Source of the DNA: a virus
Reading direction: 5' to 3' (one strand)
Virus record (IMG/VR): IMGVR_UViG_3300013132_000093
Coordinates: 1-42,185 of that record
Length of the DNA stretch: 42,185 bases
The translations under genes and the position numbers were made by a program. Numbering within the stretch: position 1 is the first letter of the stretch; each line of letters starts with the position of its first letter. A model generated the notes under the pieces. The model saw only the letters and a list, made by a program, of their open reading frames with translations, had not been told where the DNA came from and made no database searches. Shown piece by piece: positions 13,232 through 21,946 of the stretch.

Positions 13232-14311
13232 ATGAAATTTGCCCTGCATCTTCCGATTAATTCGACCAGCTTTGGTCAGGTTTCAATTCAGCTTCTCAAA
13301 GAGATTTATTCTTTGAAGCTTGAGCCATCATTATTTATGATTGGCAACCCTGACTTTGGTTCAGAAGAAGTGTCGGAAGATTTTAAGAACTGGTTTAATT
13401 CTTGCTTGAAAAAGGGTCTCCGTTATCATTCAAGGAAAGACCCAGTTTTTAAATTGTGGCATATTAATGGCTCTCTTGAGTCTTATAGTGATCGGCAGTT
13501 TCTACTCACTTTCCATGAACTTGATGCCCTCACTCAGACTGAGATTAATATCTTAAAAAATAATGACAAGGTATTAGTTTCTTCTCCTTATTCCGTGAAG
13601 GTATTCAACGAGCATGGGGTAGGTAATGTTTCTTATTTACCCCTGTTCTTTGATTCAAAGAATTTTAAAGCTACAAATAAAACGTATTTCAATGATGGAA
13701 GAATCACGTTTAATCTTTGTGGCAAGTTTGAGAAGCGCAAGCACCATGTAAAAGCAATTCGCGCATGGATCAAGAAGTATGCTAATAACGCTGCGTACTC
13801 ATTGCAATGCGCCCTTTACAATAACTTTTTATCTCAAGAAGATAATACCAAACTAATTAACATGGCAGTTGAAGGGAATAAGTTCTTCAATGTCAGTTTC
13901 TTTGGTCACATGGCTCAGACTAATCTTTATAATGAGTTTCTAAATTCAGCAGATATTATTCTTGGAGCTTCTGGCGGTGAAGGCTGGGCTTTGCCAGAGT
14001 TTCAATCTGTTGCAATTGGAAAACATTCTGTTATTGTAAATGCTCATGCTTATACCTCATGGGCAAATGATAAGAATTCTGTTCTCATAAATCCAACAAG
14101 CAAGACTCCTGCTTATGATGGAATCTTTTTTCATGAAGGACAAGAATTCAATCAAGGAAATATTTTTGATTGGTCAGAGGATAACTTCATTGAAGGTTGC
14201 GAAAAAGCAATCGCCAGAGTCAAGCAGAGCAAAATAAATCAAGAAGGTTTGAAGCTCCAGCAGCAGTTCACCGTCCAAAAGACCGCGCAACATATCCTTT
14301 CTCTTTTCTAA
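13232..14311 (+). CDS. GT-B glycosyltransferase (GT4-like)
   Basis: 359 residues. The N-terminal half has VSIQLLKEIYSL and FLLTFHELDALTQTEINILK, then VLVSSPYSVKVFNEHGV. The C-terminal half has ITFNLCGKFEKRKHHVKAIR (donor-domain G-K-F-x-x-R-K) and ILGASGGEGWALPEFQSVAI, the E-G-x7-E motif that binds the nucleotide-sugar in retaining GT4 enzymes. The donor is probably a UDP- or GDP-sugar. It lies between two small genes and away from the main glycan locus. Confidence 0.85.
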   Translation: MKFALHLPINSTSFGQVSIQLLKEIYSLKLEPSLFMIGNPDFGSEEVSEDFKNWFNSCLKKGLRYHSRKDPVFKLWHINGSLESYSDRQFLLTFHELDALTQTEINILKNNDKVLVSSPYSVKVFNEHGVGNVSYLPLFFDSKNFKATNKTYFNDGRITFNLCGKFEKRKHHVKAIRAWIKKYANNAAYSLQCALYNNFLSQEDNTKLINMAVEGNKFFNVSFFGHMAQTNLYNEFLNSADIILGASGGEGWALPEFQSVAIGKHSVIVNAHAYTSWANDKNSVLINPTSKTPAYDGIFFHEGQEFNQGNIFDWSEDNFIEGCEKAIARVKQSKINQEGLKLQQQFTVQKTAQHILSLF

Positions 14312-14312
14312 T

Positions 14313-14657
14313 ATGCCAGTCTACATTTTTCAAAACCCTAAGACGAAAGAATACAAGGAAGTTTTTCTTGCTCTCGACGCTGAAAAGGTGTATTCTGAGG
14401 GCGGTGTAAAATGGCAAAGGATTTTCCTCGCTCCGAATGTAAGTGTAGATACTCAGATAGATGCGAACTCTGAGCGAGATTTTGTTGAAAAAACTAAGAG
14501 AAAGAATTATAATCTTGGTGAAATGTGGGATTCTTCTAAAGAGCTTTCTGAAAAAAGAGAGAAAGAAAAAGGAGTAGACCCTGTGAAAGATAAAGCTCTA
14601 AAAGATTACTCTAAAAAACGTCGTGGCGCAAAGCATACGAACAGAGTAAGCCTTTAA
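14313..14657 (+). CDS. FmdB-like phage protein lacking the zinc cysteines
   Basis: 114 residues beginning MPVYIFQNPKTKEYKEVFLA, then GGVKWQRIFLAPNVSVDTQI. The MPxYxF opening and later R-I-x-x-A-P-x-V line up with the FmdB/regulator family, which normally carries C-x-x-C near residue 10. Here no cysteine is present, as in several T4-like phage members. The C-terminal 50 residues are charged helix (KELSEKREKEKGVDPVKDKA) ending KKRRGAKHTNR. Role unknown; nucleic-acid binding is possible. Confidence 0.6.
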   Translation: MPVYIFQNPKTKEYKEVFLALDAEKVYSEGGVKWQRIFLAPNVSVDTQIDANSERDFVEKTKRKNYNLGEMWDSSKELSEKREKEKGVDPVKDKALKDYSKKRRGAKHTNRVSL

Positions 14658-14707
14658 TTTTTTGTTTCCCAAACCCGTTTTCTGTCGGTGTAATCTATTA
14701 TCCCAAT

Positions 14708-17605
14708 ATGAGCAAGGCTATTAACTTCCTAGACGAGATGGCGAACTTTACGTTCGTAACCAAATACGCAAAATATGACGAAAAGAAAAAGCGAAGAGAG
14801 ACATGGGACGAGACTGTTACAAGAGTCGAGACCATGCACTTGAAGAAGTTTAAACATCTTTCAAAGGAAGACAAGTATGAAATATCAAAGGCTTTTGACT
14901 TGGTTAGAGAAAAGAAGGTCACGCCTTCAATGCGTAGTATGCAATTTGGCGGAAAAGCGGTTGAAGCCCATAATGGCAGGATTTTTAACTGTCTATCAAA
15001 AGACACTTCATTTATTACCTCTAATGGGGTAAAGAAATTTTCAGATTTTGCTGATGGCGATAAAACTGTCGTTTTAACTCATAAAGGCAATTGGAAAAAT
15101 GCAACTGTAAAATACTTCGGTAATGATCTTTTATATCCAGTAACTATTTCTAGATGTAAAAATAAACAAACAGTTTTTGCGACCAAAGATCATCGTTGGA
15201 TACTTAAAGATGGCACTTTTGTTAATTCTATTGAAGAAGGTGTCTCCCTGAGAGGGGCAGAAGACATATTCTCTTCTTTTGAATATAATGATGCTCCTCC
15301 ATTAGAAAAACTATATTGGTGTTATGGGTATGTTTTTGGAGACGGATCAATAGTCAACAGCAAGAACAACTCTTACTCAATGGTTCGTCTTTGTAAAAAA
15401 GACCAAAAATATCATGCTCGCTTTGAAGAAGTCGGGTTTAAAACATCTTCTCCCCTGTCATGTAATGGAGATTTTTTTGCTTATACTGGCTCTTATTTAA
15501 AAACCATTCCAAATCCAGAGATTGATTCTCCAGAGATGATTAGAGCGTTTGTTGCTGGTTATTGTGATGCGGATGCCGCAAAGAACGCTAATTCTAATAG
15601 GAACTACAATACTGACAATCGATATTCAAGCATTCAAGCCAGTGGAGAAGATTATATTAATTTTATTAGATTGTGCTTCCCAATCGCGGGAATTTATATT
15701 GTTTCTGAAGAGGATTTAAGTGGAGAAAAGACTAATTTAGGAACTAGAGCCAATCCAACAATTAGATTTAGAATTTTTAATGCACCAAATAATAAAGAAA
15801 ACAGCAACACTCCTTTCGTCGTCTCTTTTATCGGACAACCTATTTTCGGCGAAACATGGTGCTTAATTGTTGAAGATGACGAATCGTTTGTTTTTCCAAG
15901 TGGTTTGGTTACTGGTAATTGCGCTGTTCGCCATATTGATTCTATTCGCTCTTTTGCTGAGTCTTTCTATACTTTACTTTGCGGCACTGGTGTTGGCTTT
16001 GGGATTACAGATAAGTTCCTTAATAGGTTGCCTGACCTCGTTAACGCTAAAGATAAGACGGGGACGGTAATAACCTATATTGTTAACGACAGTATTGAAG
16101 GTTGGGGTGATTCAATTGAGGCTTTGTTGAATTGTTATTTCAAGAATACTGCTTATTCTGGAAGAAAGATTGTTTTTGATTACAGCAAAATTCGCCCAAA
16201 GGGCGCAAAGCTCAAGACTGGCGGCGGTAAAGCTCCCGGTTATAAAGGTCTTAAGAACTGTCACTTTAAAGTTAAATTGCTTCTTGATGCTATAATTGAG
16301 GACGATAATCAGACTCGTCTTAAGACTGTTAATGCTTATGATATCTTGATGCATTGTGCTGACGCTGTGCTTTCTGGAGGTATTCGTCGCTCTGCTTGTA
16401 GCGTTATATTTGACGCTAACGATAAAGATATGATGAATGCAAAGACTGGTAACTGGTGCCTTGATAATCCTCAGAGAGCAAGATCAAACAATTCAGCCAT
16501 TATCATTCGCGGCAAGACTTCTTATGAAGAATTCCAAACTCTAATTAATAAGACTAAAGAATTTGGTGAACCGGGATTCCTTTATGTAGTTGATGAAGAT
16601 CAGCTTTTGAATCCTTGTTTTGAGATTTCGTTTATTCCAATCACTAAGGATGGGCGTTGCGGCTTCCAATTCTGTAATCTCACTTCCATCAATGGAGCTA
16701 AAACTAAGTCCCTTGAGGAATTTAAGCAAGCAGCTTGGGCAGCTTCATTGATTGGCACCCTGCAAGCTTCGTATACCACCTTCCCTTATCTTGGTCACAC
16801 TTCAGAAGAACTTACTGAGCAAGAAGCTCTTCTTGGCGTTTCTATTACTGGAATGATGGATAATCCTGATATTCTCTTTAATTCAGAGTATCAGAAGCAA
16901 GCTGCTGAAGTCGCTGTTCAAACCAACATTGAATGGGCTAAGAAGATTGGCATTAATCAGGCTGCTCGCGTTACCTGCATCAAGCCAGAAGGCACTAATT
17001 CAATTGTCCTTTCTGCTGCTTCTGGAATTCATCCTCACCATGCTCGTAAATACTTCCGCCGAATTCAGGTCAATAAGGAAGATAACGTATATAAGTTCTT
17101 TAAGATGTTCAATGACCATGCTTGCGAAGAAAGCGTTTGGAGTGCAAATAAGGTAGACGACATTATTACATTCCCTATTGAAGTAGATGAGAATGTTAAG
17201 ATCAAATCAGAACTAAATGCTATCCAGCATCTAGAACTTATTCTTTTAACTCAGACTAATTGGGTTAATTGTGGTACTACTGCCGCTAATAGCAAGCCAC
17301 TAAATCACTCTGTTAGTTGCACAGTTATTGTTAAAGATGACGAATGGGATGCCGTTACAGAGTATCTTTACAAGAATCAGAAGTATTTCACCGCTGTTTC
17401 TTTGCTACCTTATTCTGGAGATAAGATTTACCAACAAGCCCCAATGGAGGCTGTTGTAACGCCAGAAGATGAAGTTAAATTCAATAAGCTCCAAGAAGAG
17501 TGGTCTCGCGTCGATTTCACCAAGTTAATTGAGGAAGAAGACGAGACGAGCCATACTCAAGAAGCTGCTTGCGCTGGCGGTAAATGCGAACCAGCAAATT
17601 TATAA
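14708..17605 (+). CDS. nrdJ: Adenosylcobalamin-dependent (class II) ribonucleotide reductase with intein
   Basis: 965-residue precursor. Residues 1-94 and 405-965 are the reductase: PSMRSMQFGGKAVE, then after splicing FNCAVRHID and FYTLLCGTGVGFGI, SGGIRRSACSV, the radical-site motif NPCFE (C637 of the precursor), FCNLTSIN (C656) and PEGTNS. The C-terminal CAGGKC (C955, C960) is the thiol-relay pair that regenerates the active site. This is the monomeric RTPR-like type, which reduces ribonucleotides using coenzyme B12. Residues 95-404 are an intein with a LAGLIDADG domain. The enzyme needs cobalamin from the host. No clear promoter is seen in the 50 bases upstream. Confidence 0.95.
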   Translation: MSKAINFLDEMANFTFVTKYAKYDEKKKRRETWDETVTRVETMHLKKFKHLSKEDKYEISKAFDLVREKKVTPSMRSMQFGGKAVEAHNGRIFNCLSKDTSFITSNGVKKFSDFADGDKTVVLTHKGNWKNATVKYFGNDLLYPVTISRCKNKQTVFATKDHRWILKDGTFVNSIEEGVSLRGAEDIFSSFEYNDAPPLEKLYWCYGYVFGDGSIVNSKNNSYSMVRLCKKDQKYHARFEEVGFKTSSPLSCNGDFFAYTGSYLKTIPNPEIDSPEMIRAFVAGYCDADAAKNANSNRNYNTDNRYSSIQASGEDYINFIRLCFPIAGIYIVSEEDLSGEKTNLGTRANPTIRFRIFNAPNNKENSNTPFVVSFIGQPIFGETWCLIVEDDESFVFPSGLVTGNCAVRHIDSIRSFAESFYTLLCGTGVGFGITDKFLNRLPDLVNAKDKTGTVITYIVNDSIEGWGDSIEALLNCYFKNTAYSGRKIVFDYSKIRPKGAKLKTGGGKAPGYKGLKNCHFKVKLLLDAIIEDDNQTRLKTVNAYDILMHCADAVLSGGIRRSACSVIFDANDKDMMNAKTGNWCLDNPQRARSNNSAIIIRGKTSYEEFQTLINKTKEFGEPGFLYVVDEDQLLNPCFEISFIPITKDGRCGFQFCNLTSINGAKTKSLEEFKQAAWAASLIGTLQASYTTFPYLGHTSEELTEQEALLGVSITGMMDNPDILFNSEYQKQAAEVAVQTNIEWAKKIGINQAARVTCIKPEGTNSIVLSAASGIHPHHARKYFRRIQVNKEDNVYKFFKMFNDHACEESVWSANKVDDIITFPIEVDENVKIKSELNAIQHLELILLTQTNWVNCGTTAANSKPLNHSVSCTVIVKDDEWDAVTEYLYKNQKYFTAVSLLPYSGDKIYQQAPMEAVVTPEDEVKFNKLQEEWSRVDFTKLIEEEDETSHTQEAACAGGKCEPANL
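14990..15919 (+). mobile_element. Intein with LAGLIDADG homing endonuclease inside NrdJ
   Basis: 310 residues (precursor 95-404). It starts with Cys (CLSKDTSFITSNGVKKFSDF, block A) and has block B TKDHRWIL. LYWCYGYVFGDGSI (about 203-216) and RAFVAGYCDADAAK (about 278-291) are the two LAGLIDADG helices. It ends TWCLIVEDDESFVFPSGLVTGN (blocks F-G; quoted in part from 384 on), and the next residue is Cys (CAVRHID). The penultimate residue is Gly rather than the usual His, seen in some active inteins. The insertion point is the conserved N|C of the reductase, whose Cys is the redox-active one. Confidence 0.9.
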
Positions 17606-17620
17606 AATTTTTGGTAAATT

Positions 17621-17647
17621 ACAGTATTCTAAAGTGTAGAATATTGT
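17621..17647 (+). promoter_or_regulatory. 27-base hairpin / operator directly before the start codon at 17648
   Basis: Arms 17621-17631 and 17637-17647 are 11 bases long and pair with only one G-T wobble around the loop AAGTG. The last base of the right arm touches the ATG of the next gene. It has no T tract, so it is not a normal terminator. It could be a protein-binding operator or an RNA hairpin that hides the ribosome-binding region. Confidence 0.5.
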
Positions 17648-17824
17648 ATGCATCTTGAGATAGAATTTTCTAAAGAAATAGAAACAGCACAAAAGCAATA
17701 CGGCGGCAAAAAGCGCAGCGAGCTAAAAGAGAGCGATTTTCTGTTCCCAGAGAGTCGCTCTTTTCCTATTGTAACACCTCAAGATGTTAAAGATGCGTAT
17801 AAATTTAGATATATATTATTATAA
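17648..17824 (+). CDS. Small protein with DUF6582-like motif (58 aa)
   Basis: MHLEIEFSKEIETAQKQYGG, then KKRSELKESDFLFPESRSFP and IVTPQDVKDAYKFRYILL. The R-x-x-L-x-x-x-D-F-x-x-P-x-x-R-x-F-P-I-x-x-x-x-D-V-x-x-A pattern is a short motif frequent in phage genomes, often at the end of head or DNA-packaging proteins (DUF6582-like). Here it is free-standing. The gene was found by eye; its start touches the hairpin at 17621-17647. Confidence 0.65.
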   Translation: MHLEIEFSKEIETAQKQYGGKKRSELKESDFLFPESRSFPIVTPQDVKDAYKFRYILL

Positions 17825-17863
17825 TAAGTTTTGTACAAAAACTAGGAATTAAAAAGTAATTTT

Positions 17864-18151
17864 ATGAACACTCCTCAAGCCGCTGCGACAATGGATTTAC
17901 AAGTGATATTTAATATTGGTTTTTTAATTTTAGGGTTTTTGGCTTCTTGGGTATTTAAAAGAGCGTTCAGTATGATAGACAAGCAAGACGAACGAACTAC
18001 TACTCTTGAGGCTAAAATACATGCTATAGAAGTTTCTCTACCAAAAGAATACGTTAATAAAGAAGACCTCAATAAATTCTCAGAGCATATTAACTCTAGA
18101 TTTGATAAACTGGAAGCTAAACTTGATAATATCATTGAAAGAAGTAAATAA
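17864..18151 (+). CDS. Membrane-anchored coiled-coil protein (95 aa)
   Basis: One N-terminal transmembrane helix at about 12-32 (LQVIFNIGFLILGFLASWVF), then a charged heptad region through residue 95 (EDLNKFSEHINSRFDKLEAK). The layout of a short outside tail, one membrane helix and a cytoplasmic or periplasmic coiled coil is seen in XhlA-like and other phage membrane accessories, including some i-spanin-like proteins. No family is firmly recognised. The stop overlaps the next start by one base (TAATG). Confidence 0.6.
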   Translation: MNTPQAAATMDLQVIFNIGFLILGFLASWVFKRAFSMIDKQDERTTTLEAKIHAIEVSLPKEYVNKEDLNKFSEHINSRFDKLEAKLDNIIERSK

Positions 18152-18951
18152 TGGTTTCCTTTTTAGTTTTAAATTATAATAGACCAAAAGAAACAGAACT
18201 ATGTTTAAAGTCTATTAAGAACTTTACAAAGTTTGAACACGAAATAGTTCTATTGAATAATGGCGGCGAAGATCACGCTGCCATTTTTTCTTTTTTTGAA
18301 CAAGGTTTAATTGACAAATTAGTACTAAGGAAAAAAAATTCTGGATGCGGGTTAGGCACAAGAGAGCTTTTTAATGACTTTAATCTTGACAATGATTATG
18401 TAATTTATGTACAATGCGATCAGTTCATGATTAGAGACTTCACATTAGAAGAGTTTAACCATTATAAAGAGTCTTTAAGTAATAACAAACAAGCTGCTCA
18501 TGTAGACTTATCTGGCAACCAAGGCAATGGTAGATATTCTGAAAGAGCGCATTTAACTAGTAAAAAGTTTTATAACTCTATCCCAAATTCAAAAGGTGGC
18601 CCCGGACCTTACGCAAATAAATTATGGACGGAAGAAGCAGTTCAAAACTTTTATAAGCAAAACGGCTTAAAATTCTTTGTCGCAAATCTTTTATTTGCTG
18701 ACAATGGTAAAGTTTCAATTCGTGAATATCCTTGTGGCGGCAGACTAACTCAATACACAGATACTAAGCAAGTATTTATAGACATCCCCATTAAGAACAG
18801 AATAGATTTTCCTAATGTAAAACTGACTGACCAAGAGTGGGAATCCATATTAAATGGTAACTGGGTAAATGGCACCGTTCCAGAAGGTCATAAAAATAAT
18901 TCTTTTTTATGTTGGAAAGATTCTTTAGGGATAGATATAATGAGTAAATGA
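18151..18951 (+). CDS. Family 2-like glycosyltransferase (GT-A)
   Basis: 266 residues. VSFLVLNYNRPKETELCLKS, EIVLLNNGGEDH and VIYVQCDQFMIRDF give the GT-A nucleotide-binding core, the last segment standing in for the DxD. CGLGTRELFNDF fits the donor loop. It transfers a sugar from an NDP donor. First gene of a run of ten coupled glycan genes; its stop overlaps the next gene as ATGA. Confidence 0.8.
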   Translation: MVSFLVLNYNRPKETELCLKSIKNFTKFEHEIVLLNNGGEDHAAIFSFFEQGLIDKLVLRKKNSGCGLGTRELFNDFNLDNDYVIYVQCDQFMIRDFTLEEFNHYKESLSNNKQAAHVDLSGNQGNGRYSERAHLTSKKFYNSIPNSKGGPGPYANKLWTEEAVQNFYKQNGLKFFVANLLFADNGKVSIREYPCGGRLTQYTDTKQVFIDIPIKNRIDFPNVKLTDQEWESILNGNWVNGTVPEGHKNNSFLCWKDSLGIDIMSK

Positions 18952-19790
18952 AGGTCTATCTTTGCGGCATTACGCAAAACCAAAAAAAGAACATAGACGA
19001 TTTAACAAGAGACTGTTATAAAGTTTTCGATGGTTTAATTTACGTCGATGGAGGTTCTACGGACGGAACTAAAGAACTTTTGGAAGAAAGAAAAGGTTGC
19101 GGTCAGGTAATTTATAGAAAATGGACAAACGACCACGACTTTCAAATGAACGAGTTCTTGCGTCAAGGACCGTTAAAAATTGGAGATTGGTTCGTTCTCA
19201 GAGACTCTAGAGAGAGATTTAATCCTGAATGGATTTCAGGAATTAAAGAATTGATTCAAAAGGCTAAACAGTCAGGAATCAAATCTCTTTATAATTATGG
19301 CAAAGGTTTTGCTTTTGAATATTATGATGACATGTATTTTCACGGTTCTCCACATTGGGGATTGATGGGAGCTAGACCGCAAGCAGTAGACCTAGCTCAA
19401 TTCTTTGATGAGAATAAAAAAGAACACACTTGGAGACTAAGAGATGGAGAAGATGATCCAGAAAGAGATGAGTCATATTACATTGATCACTTCTTTAAGT
19501 ATTATTATATATACGGAAGAAGCAATCATCTCTTGCTAGGGAGAGAAAATGACAGAGAAGGATTTCTAAAAGCAGAAGAAAACAGACACAAATTTAGATC
19601 CTACTGTCATTCAATAGGTTTAGAATTTACCGCTGATTCTTTTATTAATTATGCCAATGCAGTTGGTAAAATAGACCAAAAGTTTAAAGACTTTATTAAT
19701 TCAGAAAATATCTTAAAAGATTTCTATAGAAAAAAAATTCTTAAAGAGCCTTTAGATAGCATCAAACAGCAAGCTTTTACACTGGCATGA
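18948..19790 (+). CDS. Family 2-like glycosyltransferase
   Basis: 280 residues. GLIYVDGGSTDGTKELLEER is the classic GT2 D-G-x-S-x-D-G-T motif near residue 32-45. FVLRDSRERFNPEWISGI (RDSRE) occupies the DxD position, and EDDPERDESYYIDHFF may supply the catalytic acid. The acceptor is unknown. ATGA overlaps join it to both neighbours. Confidence 0.8.
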   Translation: MKVYLCGITQNQKKNIDDLTRDCYKVFDGLIYVDGGSTDGTKELLEERKGCGQVIYRKWTNDHDFQMNEFLRQGPLKIGDWFVLRDSRERFNPEWISGIKELIQKAKQSGIKSLYNYGKGFAFEYYDDMYFHGSPHWGLMGARPQAVDLAQFFDENKKEHTWRLRDGEDDPERDESYYIDHFFKYYYIYGRSNHLLLGRENDREGFLKAEENRHKFRSYCHSIGLEFTADSFINYANAVGKIDQKFKDFINSENILKDFYRKKILKEPLDSIKQQAFTLA

Positions 19791-20548
19791 AATTTTCTTC
19801 TTATACTTCGGCATTTAACCTCATAAAGATGGGGTTCGACTGGCAAGGTTCTATTTTGAACTACTCCCAGTTTATGGATGAAGCAGTAATAGCAATCAAT
19901 AAGTCAGAAGACAATACCTTTGAAATCGTCACAGATTTTTTAACAGAGAAAGGCATTTCTAATGTTACTCTCTGTCAATGCGCTTTTGATTATAATGACC
20001 TAGCATTCGATGGTAAAATCAAGAATTTCGCTCTTCAACATACGTCAGGAGACATCAAAATTTCTTGTGATATTGATGAAAGATTTCCATTATATCAAAA
20101 AGAATTATGGCGCAGGGCTGGAAGTTATTTATTATCTCAAGATAAAGCTTCGGCATTTTTAATTCCAAGCATTAACTTATGCGGCGATATTTACCATTAT
20201 AAAGATATAGGTTATAAATGGTATATGCATAAAGATGGATTATACCGTGGAATAGTAAATTTTGCGAAGAAACAAGACGGCAAGATAGATACAGACAAGA
20301 GCGATACTTGTGAATTAATAGATGCTAATGGAAATCTTGTTCAGACATTAATGTTTAATAATTCAATTGAAAGCCTTAGAGAAGGCCAAACTCCTTATGT
20401 ATTTCATTATTGGGCAGTAGACAAAGAGCAAAGAATTAAGCAAAATGAATTCTGGCAACCAGTTTGGTCTAATCGTGCAGGTAAAACCATAGATAATAAA
20501 ACAGATTTTTCAAAAATAGAAGTTAAAGAACATCAATTAGCTTTATGA
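19787..20548 (+). CDS. Glycosyltransferase-like protein with DID motif
   Basis: 253 residues beginning MKFSSYTSAFNLIKMGFDWQ, with MDEAVIAINKSEDNTFEIV and ISCDIDERFPLY (DxD) near 100. The fold is GT-A, of the type that starts with S-x-T-S-x-F-N in phage and polysaccharide clusters. The C-terminal half contains PYVFHYWAVDKEQR, probably the acceptor side. ATGA-coupled on both sides. Confidence 0.7.
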   Translation: MKFSSYTSAFNLIKMGFDWQGSILNYSQFMDEAVIAINKSEDNTFEIVTDFLTEKGISNVTLCQCAFDYNDLAFDGKIKNFALQHTSGDIKISCDIDERFPLYQKELWRRAGSYLLSQDKASAFLIPSINLCGDIYHYKDIGYKWYMHKDGLYRGIVNFAKKQDGKIDTDKSDTCELIDANGNLVQTLMFNNSIESLREGQTPYVFHYWAVDKEQRIKQNEFWQPVWSNRAGKTIDNKTDFSKIEVKEHQLAL

Positions 20549-21219
20549 CAAATCAAGAACAGAAATGCATTAGTAATATGCATTTGCCATTTTATGGCTG
20601 TTTCATGCAGCAGCACCCAAACGCACCAAGAGCAATCAATCAACTCTTACTAGGCTACAATTTTTCTACAATTATTGAGCTAGGAACACATGATGGAGGG
20701 CTGTCTACATTATTAGCTTTATACTGTTATCTAAGCAAGATGCCAGCTTCTTGCCAAAATACAAACAAACCTGTTTTATACAAGAACAATACGCACCACA
20801 AAACTGCAAAAGAATTTTTTACATTTGACAATACCGTCAGAGATCAAACTTCTATTAATTTAATCGAAGCTCTTGGTGGTAAATTTTTTCAATACGATAT
20901 ATTAACAAACGAAAAATGCATCTCTGAAGTTGCGAGCTTGATTCAAAAGCAAGGCAGAACTCTGTTACTTTGTGATAATGGAGACAAGGTAAAGGAATTT
21001 AATATCTATTCAAAATTTTTAAAGAGAGGAGATATTATTATGTCTCATGATTTCTTTGAAAATGAACAAGAGTTTGAACAGGCAAAATCAGAAAGAAGAT
21101 GGTTTTCTTGGGAAACTAAGTTGGATGATATAAAGCAATCCTGTATAGACAACAATATTGCTCAAGTTCATAAAGATATTTTTAATGACTGCGTATGGTT
21201 CTGTGGAATGAAAATGTAA
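20545..21219 (+). CDS. SAM-dependent methyltransferase (class I, sugar-modifying type)
   Basis: 224 residues. TIIELGTHDGGLSTLLA is motif I (E-x-G-x-x-x-G) of class I methyltransferases. RTLLLCDNGDKVKEFNIYSK and GDIIMSHDFFE follow as motifs II-III, an order typical of the cephalosporin hydroxylase / CmcI-like group found in glycan clusters. It probably O-methylates a sugar of the glycan assembled by its neighbours. ATGA overlap upstream. Confidence 0.75.
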   Translation: MTNQEQKCISNMHLPFYGCFMQQHPNAPRAINQLLLGYNFSTIIELGTHDGGLSTLLALYCYLSKMPASCQNTNKPVLYKNNTHHKTAKEFFTFDNTVRDQTSINLIEALGGKFFQYDILTNEKCISEVASLIQKQGRTLLLCDNGDKVKEFNIYSKFLKRGDIIMSHDFFENEQEFEQAKSERRWFSWETKLDDIKQSCIDNNIAQVHKDIFNDCVWFCGMKM

Positions 21220-21223
21220 ATTT

Positions 21224-21946
21224 ATGTTTAGCATCGTATTCCTAACAAGCACAAGACAACATTATAATTTAAATGATGTTGATATAGTATCTTTAAAAGA
21301 TTTATTTAAGAAATCTCAACTCGCACAAAAAGTTGACAAACTTGCTCATATAAAGATAATCCCCGGAGATGAAAGTATAGCTGACGAAAAGATTAATTTT
21401 TTTAAATCTTTAGGATTTCATGTCATTTCTACCACAGAAGATTGGAAAAACGATCATGAAAGTCATGCTCATGGTCTTATTAAAGACATGGCAAAGTGTT
21501 ATAACCATGACTTAGTTAAAAGCCATTCATTTACTTTTCATTTAGAAAATGACTGGGTATTCCATACTAATCAATTAGATTATCTTTTTGACAATTCGGT
21601 CAAAATATTACAAGAAAATTCTAATTTAATATATCATAGATACTCAAGAGTAGACCAACCAGATATTGTTCAAAGATTATCTGGAGAAATAAAAAATGGA
21701 TTCTATTTAGCCAGAAAAGAATGGAGTTTTAATCCTGCCATGTTGAGATCTAGAGACATGATTTATATTTCTAATTTTGTACTTAAAAATTTCCAAAGAA
21801 TTCACCCTCATGTAGAAATGGCGTATGAAATAGCTGCAAAATATTTACTTAATCAAGAAGATATCTTTGGCTTTACTCATAATAGCATTGTTGAACATAT
21901 TGGCTGGGAAAAGCAATATAATAATTTTATACAAAATAATGAATAA
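21224..21946 (+). CDS. Glycosyltransferase-like protein (GT-A-like)
   Basis: 240 residues. MFSIVFLTSTRQHYNLNDVD opens a Rossmann-like strand. SFTFHLENDWVFH carries an E-x-D in the DxD position, and SFNPAMLRSRD plus PHVEMAYEIAAK resemble the acceptor end of GT-A enzymes. No family number is assigned with confidence. It overlaps the next gene by eight bases. Confidence 0.6.
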   Translation: MFSIVFLTSTRQHYNLNDVDIVSLKDLFKKSQLAQKVDKLAHIKIIPGDESIADEKINFFKSLGFHVISTTEDWKNDHESHAHGLIKDMAKCYNHDLVKSHSFTFHLENDWVFHTNQLDYLFDNSVKILQENSNLIYHRYSRVDQPDIVQRLSGEIKNGFYLARKEWSFNPAMLRSRDMIYISNFVLKNFQRIHPHVEMAYEIAAKYLLNQEDIFGFTHNSIVEHIGWEKQYNNFIQNNE

